Source: Hyposmocoma kahamanoa
Taxonomy: Eukaryota; Arthropoda; Insecta; Lepidoptera; Cosmopterigidae
Length of the DNA stretch: 64,000 bases
NCBI RefSeq assembly: GCF_003589595.1
Contig: NW_020653852.1
Coordinates: forward strand, 4,653,203 to 4,717,202
Reading direction: 5' to 3'
Each line of letters starts with the position of its first letter. Position 1 is the stretch's first letter. The translations under genes and the position numbers were made by a program. The notes beneath the pieces were generated by a model. The model did no database searches. It saw nothing but the letters and a program-made list of their open reading frames with translations, and was not told the origin of the DNA. Shown piece by piece: positions 12,516 to 23,941 of the stretch.

Positions 12516-12815
12516 TCGCTTCGAATCATGAAAGAAAATTATACTTTTAGTTATTATTTTAATAATTTTTAAGGTATTAATTTCCTTAATTAAATCAGAG
12601 TTGCTTTGTGTAACGCACCCTTGGTGTAATAAGGACACATCTGTTGCAATGATTTGGCAGAGAGGTTTTTAGATTGAAACCTTCTTTAAATTTATTTTTT
12701 TCCTATTTCGTTTACTACCGTCGGAAACCTTTGTTCTCTTGTATTTATTGTTGTTTGTATTACTTTGTTACATTTAATTATTGTTTTTGGGTTTATATTT
12801 ATCTATATTTACCTC

Positions 12816-13043
12816 TCGAGTTCTTAGGTTTTCGCGATTGTTACACATAGGAAATGAAACTATTTTTCCGGATTTAAATTGCGTATATTTGTTTTTTGAA
12901 ACAAACCGACGTTCCGGGCCCTTTACAGGTCCCATGGCCACGGTTGACTGATGTTTCGGGCCCTGTAAAGGGCCCGAAACGTTGGTTTGTTTGAAAAAAC
13001 AAATATACGCGATTTAAATCCGGAAAAATAGTTTCATTTCCTA
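12816..13043 (+). mobile_element. Snap-back element copy 2 with 12-bp target duplication
   Basis: TATATTTACCTC flanks both ends (12804-12815 and 13044-13055). The head is TCGAGTTCTTAGGTTTTCGC, followed by a palindrome (12850-13041) whose arms match those of the 8.4-kb copy. The centre holds ACTGATG, then GGGCCCTGTAAAGGGCCC and GAAAC, which resembles a hammerhead ribozyme core. Confidence 0.75.
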
Positions 13044-13424
13044 TATATTTACCTCGTTTTGTGTTGTGTTCACTGATAATTAGTTATGTAATTGACAAGT
13101 TTAAATAAATCTAAATCGTGATTCGACCATAATGTTTACGTTACTAATATCTTAACACGTTCATCGCCGTTTTGAGTCGGTGGGTCAAAATAATTGGCGT
13201 CTCATCTACCTTTTGGGGCCGTGTGGGATTATAATTACCGGCACGACACAGCTACCTTTGCGATGCTCGTTCACGCCGTCGTCGGTGGCAAATGCTATGT
13301 ATTTAGGTCCTATAATATGGCCGTCGCGGCCTTGACGAACTTTTGTTGCCACTTGATTTTTAGTATTTTTTATGGCATTTTCTTCTTCTTCTTATTGTGT
13401 CGATACTTCTTTTATTTTAGGTCT

Positions 13425-13625
13425 ATATTGACCCTGAATAGTACGTTGTTACCTGGACTGCGCTGTCCGTGGCATCGTAGAGATCTTTCCTCGTACAGGT
13501 ATTAGGACACAAGGGGTACAACAGTAAGTGCTGCATGGACTGTGTTAGAGCACCGCCGTCACATTCGGTTAGACTAGCATCCCTGAAACCCCATTTATAC
13601 ATCGTGTCTCTGCAGTGTCCTACCT
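13425..13625 (-). mobile_element. LINE ORF2 C-terminal zinc-motif fragment
   Basis: Minus-strand translation gives KWGFRDASLTECDGG, then MQHLLLYPLCPNTCTRKDLYDA. This matches the Trp-Gly...Cys...Gln-x-His...Cys pattern that ends several LINE ORF2 proteins. It abuts the poly(A) of the neighbouring LINE and is probably an older host for that insertion. Confidence 0.5.
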
Positions 13626-13639
13626 GTCCTATCTGCGGA

Positions 13640-14090
13640 GTTGATTTTTTTTTTTTTTTTTTTTATTTGTTAACTAGTAGGTAAACGAGCAGACAAGCCA
13701 CGAGTCGGCAACGATACCCATGCGTTGCCGACTCCGGAGAACCTTGTTTACACGTCTTTTGAAGAACTCCATGTTATAGCGCAAGGGGAACACTTCAGGA
13801 GGAAGGCCATTCCACATCTTACTGGTTCGGGGAAGGAACGAACGAGATGCTCGAGTGGTCGTGACGTGCCAAGCATCGAGGAAGTGGGGATGGAGTTTTC
13901 TCCTTCGGCGGGTCGTGCAGTGGTAAAAGAGTGACGGAGGCGCCAACTCAAAGAGTTCGTCTGAGCACTCCCCGGAAGATTGATTTAAGGACTTCCAACC
14001 TGATGGTAGTTGCTCTTGAGGTATGATGAAATCAGGTGGTGGGGGGTTTTCCGTTTCCATAGTGCACATCTAGTGACAGTTGGATGGTCA
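13640..14090 (-). mobile_element. LINE 3' end (ORF2 C-terminus) with poly(A)
   Basis: A 131-residue minus-strand frame (13674-14069) ends like many LINE ORF2 proteins: ECSDELFELAPPSLFYH, TTRRRRKLHPHFLDAW, then FLPRTSKMWNGLPPEVFP and YNMEFFKRRVNKVL. A run of about 20 T on the plus strand (13645-13665) is its poly(A) tail. Only the 3' end inserted or survived. Confidence 0.75.
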
Positions 14091-14689
14091 CTCGTAGCTA
14101 GCCTTTGTGATGCGCAGGAAACTTTCACGGCTTTGAGGCGAGCTCGGGGAATCCGGTGGTTATATAAAGGGTGTCGACTGGACTGGAGGGTGGCAAACCT
14201 ACTTTTTTAGACTTAAATGAAAAAAAAATTTCGAATAAAAAAAATCGATTTTAATTTCCAATTTTAATTTAAAAGTTACAAAGTAAGCAATAAAACGGTT
14301 AATGTGAAATCGCAAATGAAAGATTTGATTTGAAAGACGTATGTCAGTTTGAGGTAAACATCGATCAAACATTACGTCTGTGTACACTGCCCGGCTTTGT
14401 GACCGGCGGCGTGGCCTACGCGTAGTAATTATTACGCCGGGTTGAAATGTCAGGCTCTAAAAATAATCCCAAAATAGAGCAAAATAATGAAATATCGCGA
14501 AAAACTTATATACATATACAAATGAAACGAAAAACAGTCATGTGAGCCAATGTTTACATTTTTGAAAATTTTGCCGGCGACGAAAGTGTTAATATTGTCG
14601 TACAGGAAGAGTAATTGTCATTATATACAATGCCATATTTATATATCACGCATGTCTTCCATTGCAGTAGGCAGAGCCTAGACCTTAAG

Positions 14690-14818
14690 TTACCATAAGT
14701 TGACAAGTTCCATGTGCCTGTAATGTCACCAGCACCCTTACTTTTCAAAACTGGAATACAGCAACGCTCGCATTACTGCTTGGTGGCAGTAACAGGTAAC
14801 CTCTACTGCTACTAGACA
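14690..14818 (-). repeat. 310-bp family, partial
   Basis: AAGTTGACAAGTTCCATGTG, CACCAGCACCCTTAC, CATTACTGCTTGGTGGCAG and CCTCTACTGCTACTAGAC. A stretch near the 5' end is deleted. Confidence 0.65.
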
Positions 14819-15274
14819 TAATAATATACTTTATTAATAAACTACTATTTGATTAATATCATTATAATATTCAGTTTCACAAAGTAAATAGAATTCCACC
14901 TCTAAATTGTGATCCAGCTAAATTTTCTTTTCGCTCTAGTTCTCAGAGTTATTGTAAATATTATTAAACCTCACAATGCGGGCTCATGACAGTGCAACTA
15001 ATTTAATGTAAACAAAGCATTCAGGTTAATTTATAACGATCTTTTAATTACTTACAACATCAATTATTACCGTTCACAAGTAGTTTATTCGAACTGTAAT
15101 TTAACTAAACGATATTTTATTGATACAGTCACTACGTTTGAAAGAAAACCATTGTTAAGAAACATGCACGTTGAAGTCGGTTCACAAACCTTGGAAATTT
15201 TTCATAAATTACTTATATGAATAAAAAGCAGTTGTACCCAGTGAGAGAACAGTGTTAACATAATGATCAGTACT

Positions 15275-15675
15275 AAAAAAACCGACCTCAAAAGTACGTC
15301 GAATTACGTCTATTTGCTAAGTTTTATTGTAACATCCCCAAGTTTGCCACTATACAGGACTTGACACTGGAGATAATAAAAATCGGTACTCACTACTCAA
15401 AGCATATTGAGAGGAAAACGCCTTGACTTGGAAAAATAGCAAAATCAAACATTAAAAAAATTGCTCCTAAATTAAAGTTAGGCGCTATTTATAAAAATGA
15501 ATCTTCATGCGTGAACAGCCACCCTTCGAGGTGGATGATTTTCTTCAAAACGAAACGGGACCACTATGAAAGTACTCCCTTTCACAAATACCGGAGTTAT
15601 CGCGTAACGTACATACAAAAAAAAAACATACAGACGAATTGAGAACCTCCTCCTTTTTTGATGTCGGTTAAAAAT
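15275..15675 (-). mobile_element. TIR element (ACCGAC family), copy 1
   Basis: The ends are AAAAAAACCGACCTCAAAA and, inverted, AACCGACATCAAAAAAGGAG. The interior shares long blocks with 16.6 and 23.5 kb (GGCGCTATTTATAAA, GTGGATGATTTTCTTC, AGTTATCGCGTAACG). No coding frame. A non-autonomous DNA transposon is the simplest reading. Confidence 0.65.
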
Positions 15676-15693
15676 AAAAATAGTCAGCCTATA

Positions 15694-15892
15694 ACTGCCT
15701 CCGTGGCCGAAAGATTACCATTCGTGACTGCCACGCAGAGGTGGCGGGTTCGTTTCCCGGGCTAGGAGAAATATTTGTATGACCTACATTTATTTCTCTC
15801 GTGAATTTAACGTAATTTATGGTAGTCAATGTGTGTCCATTGCACCCGCGACTCAGAGTTTCCCTAGTGCGAGACTATGAGTGTGTGCGTTA
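15694..15892 (+). mobile_element. tRNA-derived SINE family 1
   Basis: Head ACTGCCTCCGTGGCCGAAAG, B box GGTTCGTTTCCC and the common body end at GTGTGTGCGTT. It follows directly on a TIR element ending near 15675. Confidence 0.8.
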
Positions 15893-16329
15893 AAAAAATG
15901 TTCCAATGCCGGGCACAGGCCTTCTTTCACCATGGCTGAAGGTCTTCACGCGGATCCAATGCGAATTAGGAACTTCACACAAATAATTAGATGTACAGGT
16001 CCTTACTGTTTTCTAAATTTAAAATTATATTTCGCACATAAATTCCGGAAAGTCAGAGGTGCAATCCCGGATCCGAATCCACGACTCTCCATTTGAAAGG
16101 CGGTAAGTCAAAGTATTATACATACATAGTACAGGATGGAAAACATGAATGAGATATTAATAGGAACTACCTTATGCTTAAAGTAGCTAATTTTACATAA
16201 AGGAAAAATGATTTTATTTTTATTAATATGAAGGCATTCACAGACTTTTTGAAAAGCTTACTTGAGCCGGAAATCGCACCAACTAAATAAAAAAAATAAA
16301 CACACTCAATTTTATTGGGTGCGTTGATA

Positions 16330-16590
16330 GTCCCAAGTTAGTAGACTATCCTGCGCAAGCGCTTCGGTGATGCAGTGCGTGCGGGACGCCATCTCTCCTG
16401 AATACTATTCTAGAGCGGCTAGATTGCCAGTTAGTAAGGCATTGGAATGCGTGTCTCATGCGTTCTAGAGCCGCCATATATAATATTAAATAATTAATTA
16501 AATTTCATTCTTACTAACATAGAATAAGAAAATTGTTACTAACAAAATATGAACATTAGTTTGAAATAAAAGATTATTATTATTATTATT
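16330..16590 (+). repeat. Candidate LINE 3' UTR ending in (ATT)n
   Basis: Non-coding, with TCTAGAGCGGCTAG and TTCTAGAGCCGCC, then AATAAAAG and an (ATT)5 run. Its end abuts a TIR element. Confidence 0.35.
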
Positions 16591-17022
16591 AAGCGACTTC
16601 AAAAAAAGGAGGAGGTTCTCAAATCGACTGTATGTTTTTTTTTGTACGTATGTTACGCGATAACTCCGGTATCTGTGAACCGATTTTCATGATTCTTTTT
16701 TTGTTGGAAAGAGGGTACTTCCATAGTAATCCCGTTTCATTTTGAAGAAAATCATCCATCTCTAAGGGTGGCTGATCACGCTTAAACATTCATTTTTATA
16801 AATAGCGCCTAAATTTTACTTAAGGAGCAATTATTTTAATGGTTGGTTTTGCTATTCTCCAATTCAAGGCGTTTTTCTCTCTCAATATAATTTGAGCAGT
16901 GAGAATCGATTTTTATTATCTCCTATATCAGGTCCCGTAAAGTGGCGAACTTGGGGATATTTCAATAAAACTTAGCAAATAGACATAATTCCACGTACTT
17001 TTGAGGGCGGTTTTTTTTAGTA
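16591..17022 (+). mobile_element. TIR element (ACCGAC family), copy 2
   Basis: AAGCGACTTCAAAAAAAGGA at the left and TGAGGGCGGTTTTTTTTAG at the right. It begins exactly after an (ATT)n run that ends another repeat. Confidence 0.65.
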
Positions 17023-17484
17023 CTCTGTACTGAGATTATTTTCTATACTTTTCTCAGCTGTTAGCTGGGTTGAACCACACGGTGCTGGTGGTTGGGTAAC
17101 AAAAGCCTACGTCGTCCTCTTTCATCTGCAAGAACTTTTTATTATTATTGTAGTAATAAATAGGATCAATAATAAGAATAAAATCTCTCCAATAAACATT
17201 CGGTCGTACAATTAAAGACGTCCATGAAATCTAATAGTAATCTAATATTACTATCGATTCTACCAAAGGACACGTCGTCGGTATTCATCATTGAATATGC
17301 ACATAACATTAGCATTGATGACCTTAATAACATTTCGTACCGCAACCCTTAACTGTTCTATAGTCTAATAAATCTTTTTGTATTTATTTTTATATGGCAA
17401 ATAATAAACTTCAGAAGCGTAAGGAGTTAGGAAAAATAATATTAATAATATTTTTAAACAAACAGTTATAATTATTAGTACAAA

Positions 17485-17659
17485 GATCGAACACTTAGAA
17501 AAAAATCCTTCGATCCAGCTGGATTCGAACCGGCGTCTCCTAGCAAACCGTGCCAGACGCTATGCTAACTGATTGATGTCGGATCTTTTGTATTTGTTTT
17601 TCAACGACTTTTTAGCCGTAGCGCCATCTATGAGAAATCTATGAAAGTATTTCGTCACT
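17485..17659 (-). mobile_element. tRNA-derived SINE family 2 with extended head
   Basis: In minus orientation: AGTGACGAAATACTTTCATA, an AGATGGCGCTACGG block, the tRNA-like part (CATAGCGTCTGGCACGG, GGTTCGAATCCAG) and GATCGAAGGATTTTTTTC. The R1-like LINE tail begins at its border and carries the 14-bp duplication that includes this head. Confidence 0.7.
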
Positions 17660-18226
17660 TGGTACTTGGTACTTGGTGTAACGGGCTGGTGTCCGCAACT
17701 CGACGACAAGGCGCCTATTTTGCGTGTGGTGGGTGCAGGGTCCTACTCGTGCCACCCAAGCTCCTCCAGGAATCTCAGCAGCCTCCTCGGTTTGCTGAAG
17801 ACTTCGGGGAGCGACCTTGGCACTCCAAGGTACTTTGCCCTGTAGTTGGCCACGCCGGAGCACTGTAGTAGGATGTGCGCAGCCGTTTCCTCCCCCTCCA
17901 TGCACGCTCTGCATAGAGGGCTGTCTTTGATACCTAAATTGAAAAGGTGTTTATTGTATGGACCATGACCTGTTAGGGCGGCAGTTAGAGTGCGAAGCTC
18001 TTGCCTGTTGAGTTTAATTAATATTCGTGATAGACTGGCATTGAGCGTTGGGAGTGCTTCCCTCGCCTGTCTACAAACCGTAAGGGTGGTCCATGTATTA
18101 TTATGTGAAGTTTTTGTATTTTTGTGTACAGTTGTTCTGGACCATTGGTAGGGGAGGGACACTATGGGTTCTGGTCCTACTGCGTCCGTCTCCGACCCTT
18201 TTCTGGCTAGTTCATCTGCTGTATGC
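17660..18226 (-). mobile_element. R1/LOA/I-like LINE 3' end (RNase H and zinc motif) with 14-bp target duplication
   Basis: Minus-strand coding shows an RNase H C-terminus (TADELARKGSE). Then comes ELRTLTAALTGHGPYNKHL and a C-x2-C-x7-H-x4-C zinc motif (LCRACMEGEETAAHILLQC), as in ORF2 of RNase-H-bearing LINEs. The 3' end carries a short AAGTACC tandem tail. The segment is bracketed by identical 14-bp repeats (AGTATTTCGTCACT at 17646-17659 and 18227-18240), consistent with a target-site duplication. A frameshift or stop separates the C-terminal peptide (about 17639-17750) from the rest. Confidence 0.8.
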
Positions 18227-18240
18227 AGTATTTCGTCACT

Positions 18241-18330
18241 CGGTCGGATCGAAGTGATTTTTTCTAAGTATTCGATCTTTGTTTTAATAATTATCATAAA
18301 CCAGTGGAGTCATTTCACAACATAAAATTG
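18241..18330 (+). repeat. SINE family 2, 3' half
   Basis: CGGATCGAAGTGATTTTTTC, then CGATCTTTGTTTTAATAATTA and CCAGTGGAGTCATTTCACAA match the tail of other family-2 copies. The tRNA-like part is missing. Confidence 0.65.
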
Positions 18331-18430
18331 GAATATCAATTCAATAAAATAATCAAACAGTGTTGGTTAAGTAATTTTAATGAGAGTTGTTGTGTATTAA
18401 TAAAATTTCATGAACATCTTTAATAGTAAC

Positions 18431-18649
18431 GTGGCCGAACGGTTACCATGTCGGACTGCCACGCAGAGGCCCCAGGTTCGATTCCCGGGCCGAGAGAAAT
18501 ATTTGTATGGCCTACATTTATTACTCTCGTGAGTTTGGGTGTAATTTATGGTTGTCTATGTGTGTGTCCATGGTACCGCCACACAGGGTTTCCCTAGTGC
18601 GGGGCTACGTTGAGTGTGTGCGTTATTATTATTATTATTATTAATATTA
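18431..18649 (+). mobile_element. tRNA-derived SINE (family 1), complete insertion with 10-bp duplication
   Basis: A tRNA-like head (GTGGCCGAACGGTTACCATG, B box GGTTCGATTCCC) leads to a body shared by all copies (GAGAAATATTTGTATGG...GTGTGTCCATGG...GGTTTCCCTAGTGCG). It ends in GTGTGTGCG plus (ATT)n. TAATAGTAAC flanks it exactly (18421-18430 and 18650-18659). Both internal pol III boxes are still recognisable. Confidence 0.85.
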
Positions 18650-19370
18650 TAATAGTAACATCAATGTTTTGAAGAGGTTTCATTGTTATCATTGATCCTA
18701 TCGATTAGCAGAATAAAAAATAGAAACAATTTTTTTTTGCATTTTTAGTTGGATCGATTCCCGGATCAAGCAAGATTAAAAAAAATTGTCAAGGCAATTA
18801 TTCTTTTAGGAAAAATAAAACAATGTTTCCATCAAGTAAAACTGGCTAATTTAAGCATTTAAGGCAAAGCGTGTGCCATTGATTTTTTCACCCTATATAT
18901 AATATAAAATAAATTCAACGGAAAAACACGTAGTATAAAATAAAAATGATACTGGAACTGAAACAATTATACTAAAATAATTATCCTACGTAATGAAAGA
19001 GTTTCTTTGTGACCAGAAGAGTACGTATTTTTTTATTCGAGAAATTAATTAGGCCGAGCCATCAAAGCTTTGTACAGTAGCTGGCAGTGGCCATTTAACT
19101 CAATTCCCACCGGCTTGCCTAAAATGTTCCACGTACAATCAAATATCATAAATATTTTAAAGCAGTTTACTACATTTTGTGCTTAATTTTTCGTGCAGAC
19201 TAATTAACCAGTAAAATAAGGTGTACTAGTATCTTGTGTGCTAATAAGTTTGTTAAAGCAAGTGTTCTTTGTTCTGCTCCGGTTTTACTAAAGATAATTT
19301 TCTGGCTACTGGTAGATGTACAATAATTACTTACGTACTTTCCTTTGAAAAAACTAAACGTTCTTTTTAG

Positions 19371-19760
19371 TTGCAGTAGAGGTCCTTGTGAAAGAGTTCG
19401 TCCAGGAAAGTACCGCCAAGCAGTTATATGAGAATTACAGCGTTCAGGGGGCCAATCGTGCTAATTGTCAACGTTAAAACCAAAACTAAAACGTTGCCAA
19501 TTGCTATCGCGCTAAATATTGTAACGTTTTAACCACATAAAGAAACATCGCGGGAATGTATTTACCTTTGGCAGGCAAACGTTTCTATTGTAGTTAATTC
19601 AAACTAAATTATCACTACAGGTTTGGAACGGTAAGCGTGTTACTGAAATTACAAGTGCATGGGACTGAACAACTTATGTCTCAGGATGACGGACGCAGTG
19701 GCAGTGCCCCTAAGGTCTTTGCGGTTTAAAGCTCTTAATGCAACTGTTATTCAACACTTT
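19371..19760 (+). mobile_element. 310-bp family copy split by an insertion
   Basis: The 5' part lies at 19371-19450 (GCAGTAGAGGTCCTTGTGAA) and the 3' part at 19620-19760 (TTATGTCTCAGGATGACGG). About 170 bp of foreign AT-rich sequence between them has no recognised identity. Confidence 0.6.
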
Positions 19761-20033
19761 CACTTTTATGCGGAATCAACCAAAGCTATTTGAGGCTGTA
19801 TAAACTCTTAAGTGTTACTAAATTTATATTAATATCATCAATAGTAAATACGTAGCCTACGTCGCGAGCGATATTGTACTTTGTATTATCGTTATTAAAT
19901 TATAAATTCACTATGTCATATCATGCTAAAATTCAAGTTTTAATGATATCCTATGCGTCTGACTTAGATATTATATATAGGTTATGTAAAATAGTTTTAA
20001 AATTCAAAATGTTGTTGGCTATGCTTTAAACTA

Positions 20034-20150
20034 TTTTTTTTAATAATAGCAAGTGACAGGACGAGCCAGTAATCACGTCAGCGTCTGGTGGTAAGCTACA
20101 CGCCTGTCCATGACAGTTGCAGTGTCAGACAGAGCTTTAAATCTCATAAG
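20034..20150 (-). repeat. 310-bp family, A-rich end fragment
   Basis: A T run, AATAGCAAGTGACAGGACG, CTGGTGGTAAGCTACACG, AGAGCTTTAAATCTC; then it stops. Confidence 0.65.
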
Positions 20151-20644
20151 AACAAAATACAAAGAGAAACAAAAGACGCGGTGATAAATAACGTCCATCA
20201 TCTTTGGACAGTTATCTACTGTGGATATACAAATATGTCGTGTAAATAGCTACAACATACGGTCCAGTATCCTCTGCAAGGTCCCCGCGGCATTCGTCGA
20301 GTCAGTCATCAGTCTACTCGGAAAGGGGCAAGATAAACGTTTTCTGCTGTCGTTTCTCGAGGATATTTCTTTCATACTCGCCATATCCCTAAAACGTCTT
20401 ATTCCACGTCGGAAGCGCCCCAAGAAAGTTGAGCTCTTCGTTGAAGAACAATTTTGTAGAAAAATAGATATTGTGAGATATTAACGACAATAGAAAACAG
20501 GTTGCGTTGCTAGAGGTTTAAAAAGGTAATTCAATTACACTTAACGCACTTATATATGTCATTAATTGTACGTGATACGGAGAACTAAATATCGGACTAG
20601 AAAAATAAACTAGATATCCTTGATAGTCGTCTTCATAAAGCCAC

Positions 20645-20961
20645 AAGTTCATTTAGGAGGCAACGTTCATACTCCTAGAATAAGATTGCGGTTGATATTT
20701 AAAATTTACCATTCATGAGGTTTGAAAATATAGTGAAACAATAACTTTATAAGTATAAAAATCCGCGGTAGTCTCGATCTATCTTTGAAACAATTATTCT
20801 AAATGACAAAATATGTACAAATTTATATTTCCAAATAGCAGCTAGAGTTTCTTGCTCATTCTTCTCAAGGGAATCTGCCTTACGATGTAGAGTTTAATCA
20901 ACATGACAATTTTAAGTGTAAATTGCTTACTTATGAAATAAAGATATTTTAACTTTGACTT
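20645..20961 (+). mobile_element. SINE family 4 or parent LINE 3' end
   Basis: The same body and tail as 10.3-10.7 kb (AGAGTTTCTTGCTCATTC, GGGAATCTGCCTTACG), ending AATAAAGATATTTTAACTTT. The tRNA-like head is absent. Confidence 0.6.
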
Positions 20962-21130
20962 ATTGCCGGTTAATATTTTAGAATCACCCACAAAAGTGCT
21001 TATTTACTCTAGCCAAGCAACACAAATACCGGTAGTGTATTCCTTATCTTTGCCGTAATCATTAAGAAGAGGCAATCAAAGAACTTCATTCGAATGAGTG
21101 GTTGGATCAGAATGTTCCAAACAATCACCA

Positions 21131-21351
21131 GTAGAGCTTTTTTTTAAAGAGTTCATCCAGGGAAGTACGGCCATCTTACTTATTTCTGCCGCCAAGCAGT
21201 AATGTGTGCATTACACCGTTCTGGTTTTAAAAGGTAAGGTTTCTGGTGAAATTACACGCACATGAGACTTGTCAATCTAAATCGCTATAATCTTTGCGTT
21301 TTGAAGCTCTGAGTGGCACTGCAACTGCTATAGACAGGCGAGTTGCTTACC
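21131..21351 (+). mobile_element. 310-bp family copy
   Basis: GTTCATCCAGGGAAGTACGG to TGCTATAGACAGGCGAGTTG. An internal deletion removes the GTCTCAGGGTGAC block. Confidence 0.65.
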
Positions 21352-23479
21352 GCCTCGATGGAAGGAGGTACAATGTAAAATTAAATTGAGAAGTTCCTGT
21401 TAGATGTCAACTTAAAACGGTAGTTGTAGTACATGGCAATGCTCTTTCCGTACATGTTTCGTCTTACGCCTCCCAGTTCAGCGCCCTGTCGCATCGACTT
21501 CATGGCACATTGCATGTTGACTGCATTATTGCTGCAATTTTAATACATTCCCCTAGGAAATCTGGCACGCTCGCAAAATCCCCTTACTAGAACTCTGGGG
21601 ATCAAAATATTATACGAACGCTTTGCCCTGCCAACATTGCGAGGTAAATAAAATTTTACATCTTTACGATCGAGTCTTTATTGGTAATAGGAATGTATGG
21701 AGTTTACTTTAGCAACTTCTTTGGAATGTAAACGGGAAAGGATTCCCGTGAGATCGTATATAATATTTTTGTGTACTAACATCACTTTCATTTTGTTTTG
21801 TATTTAATTTCACCTCGTATATTCCATGCTTTTTTATATTCTTTTAGCTATGTTTTTGTTTTGCATTAATGTTACTTTGATTGTTGGTGGTGTATCGTGC
21901 ATAATGCATCCACCTGTGCGAGACTGTTATTTTTTATCTTTGCGTACTTTCCGTAGGAAATGCTTTAATTGATTATTATCCAGGCAAACCTTGGTGGCAG
22001 GCACTGTAGTGTACTTCTCAAAATAAAACACGAGGTACCAAATACAAATCTACAGTTAAACACAATCATATTGTACAAAAAAATAACATTGTCACCTCAC
22101 TAGTTCGGAAAGGCTTTCTTTCTCATGATAAATCTGCGCGCAAAAGCGTTTTTTGCACGCTAGCGTGGAAAAGGTTTTTGAAATTCAGACTTGACGATGG
22201 ACTGTTGTGCATCTAACTTTTTCTTTCATTGAAAAAGAAAAATAACAACACGTTCAACACCTTATGCGATTTGTCGTAAGCATTACTTATTTATAGAATA
22301 TAAATCCGTTGGGACATTTTATTCTTATCTTTGTTGACATTAAAATGACAATGAGAACTAATAGTCTCTATTAAATTATTTTAAATCATCGAACAACTAA
22401 AATAATTTCAATCGCTATCACAAAATTATAAGTACAATCAAGAATAAAATTGAGAACGCATCCGAAGGTAAACTTTTTCTTTTGATTGAAAAAACTGATG
22501 TTCAACTGTTTTTCTTTCATCTACCATTTTCCTCGCTATAGTGAGATGAAAAGTTGTGCGTTTCGCTCGACAGCAAAGTTAATTTCCGTCTCGTGGCTTG
22601 ACACTCTCGCTACGCTCAGGATTCTATTTTTGAACCAGCGCTTCGCTCGTGGTTCAATCTTAGCTTCCTTCGCTTGTTCAGGTTTCATTACAAGCACTCG
22701 AGTCAAACGACTTTGCAGCCTTGCATAACAAATAACTATTATTTCTCTTCTTTCTTCCCTTCTTTGCATTACAATTTTGTCCCTATAGCACTTAACTTAT
22801 AACGATTCAATCACCTTTAAATGTTGAAAAAATCCTAATTATTTCGCACTTAGGTACATTCGGTCTAAGGTAGTAAGAATTAACATATTCATGTGGGCCT
22901 AAACCAACATCGTTAGATTCCATCCAGGAAAACGCTGAGTTCGTGAATTCTGGGAAAACAACGTTCAGATTGACATAGGCAAACGTCGTGGTAAAATCCT
23001 TTTCATGATGTGAGTATGTGGCTAACTGCCGTAACTATCCGAACTTAATTCATTGTGTAGGTTTATCCATGACATGCACACAGGCTGCAGACTTTTTTAC
23101 GCGACGGTATCTGACATCAGCTAGATATTCTTTGACGTGGGTAGAAATACTTCGCAACAACTACGTACAATTATAAGATACCCGTGAAATGTAACATCCC
23201 CTTACAGGATGCAAGAGTTTATAAGCTTAACTGCGAGCGTGGTCTACGGGCGTTCATTTTTGAGGAAATCACGTTCTGATTTTTATTATTTATTTAAGAA
23301 AATCAACAGCCTGTTACAATTAAAATTTACTTAATGCTAGTAAGTGTTAAGGCCCATTACAGATTTTCTAGATTACATATATAATGTAGTCGTAATAAAC
23401 AGATTGTCTCGCATTGACCAACCAAACCGATAAGTGCGTATTAGACAATGTTAAATATTAGATAATCTCAGACAGAGTC
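21352..23479. other. Stretch without a recognised gene
   Basis: It holds a segment (22540-22780) with CTCGCTACGCTCAGGATTC and a small inverted repeat GAACCAGCG...CGTGGTTC. The latter looks like a degraded foldback element. Two overlapping ORFs there are on opposite strands and not convincing. Confidence 0.4.
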
Positions 23480-23941
23480 CTAAAAACACCGACCTCAAAA
23501 GTACGTGAAATTACATATAATTACAAGTTTCATTGAAATCGGTTACAGAAAAGTGCGCAAACCCGGATTCATCCCCTAGTTCGCCACTATACGGGACTTG
23601 ACACAGGACATAATAAAAATCGGTTCTCACTATTCAAAGTATATTGAGAGAAAAACGCCTTGAATTAAAGAATAGCAATATCAACCATTAAAATAATTGC
23701 TCATTATACTAAAATTTAGGCGCTATTTATAACAAATAAACCTTCATGCGTGAACAGCCACCCTTAGAGGTGGATGATTTTCTTCAAAATTAAATGGGAC
23801 CACTATGGAGGTACCCTCTTTCCAACAAAAACGAATCACGAATATTGATTCACAAATACTGGAGTTATCGCGTAACATACATACAAAAAAACATACAGTC
23901 GAAATGAGAACCTCCTCCTTTTTTTGAAGTCGGTTAAAAAA
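23480..23941 (-). mobile_element. TIR element (ACCGAC family), copy 3
   Basis: The most complete copy, with an extra segment near its left end (CCCGGATTCATCCCCTAG) also seen in the 28.4-kb copy. It ends GAAGTCGGTTAAAAAA. Confidence 0.7.

Noticed and set aside
13194..13505. 103-residue plus-strand ORF
   Set aside because: Its second half overlaps the minus-strand LINE fragment and the first half is low-complexity hydrophobic.
22486..22769. Two overlapping ORFs on opposite strands
   Set aside because: They lie in a foldback-like repeat and no domain is visible.
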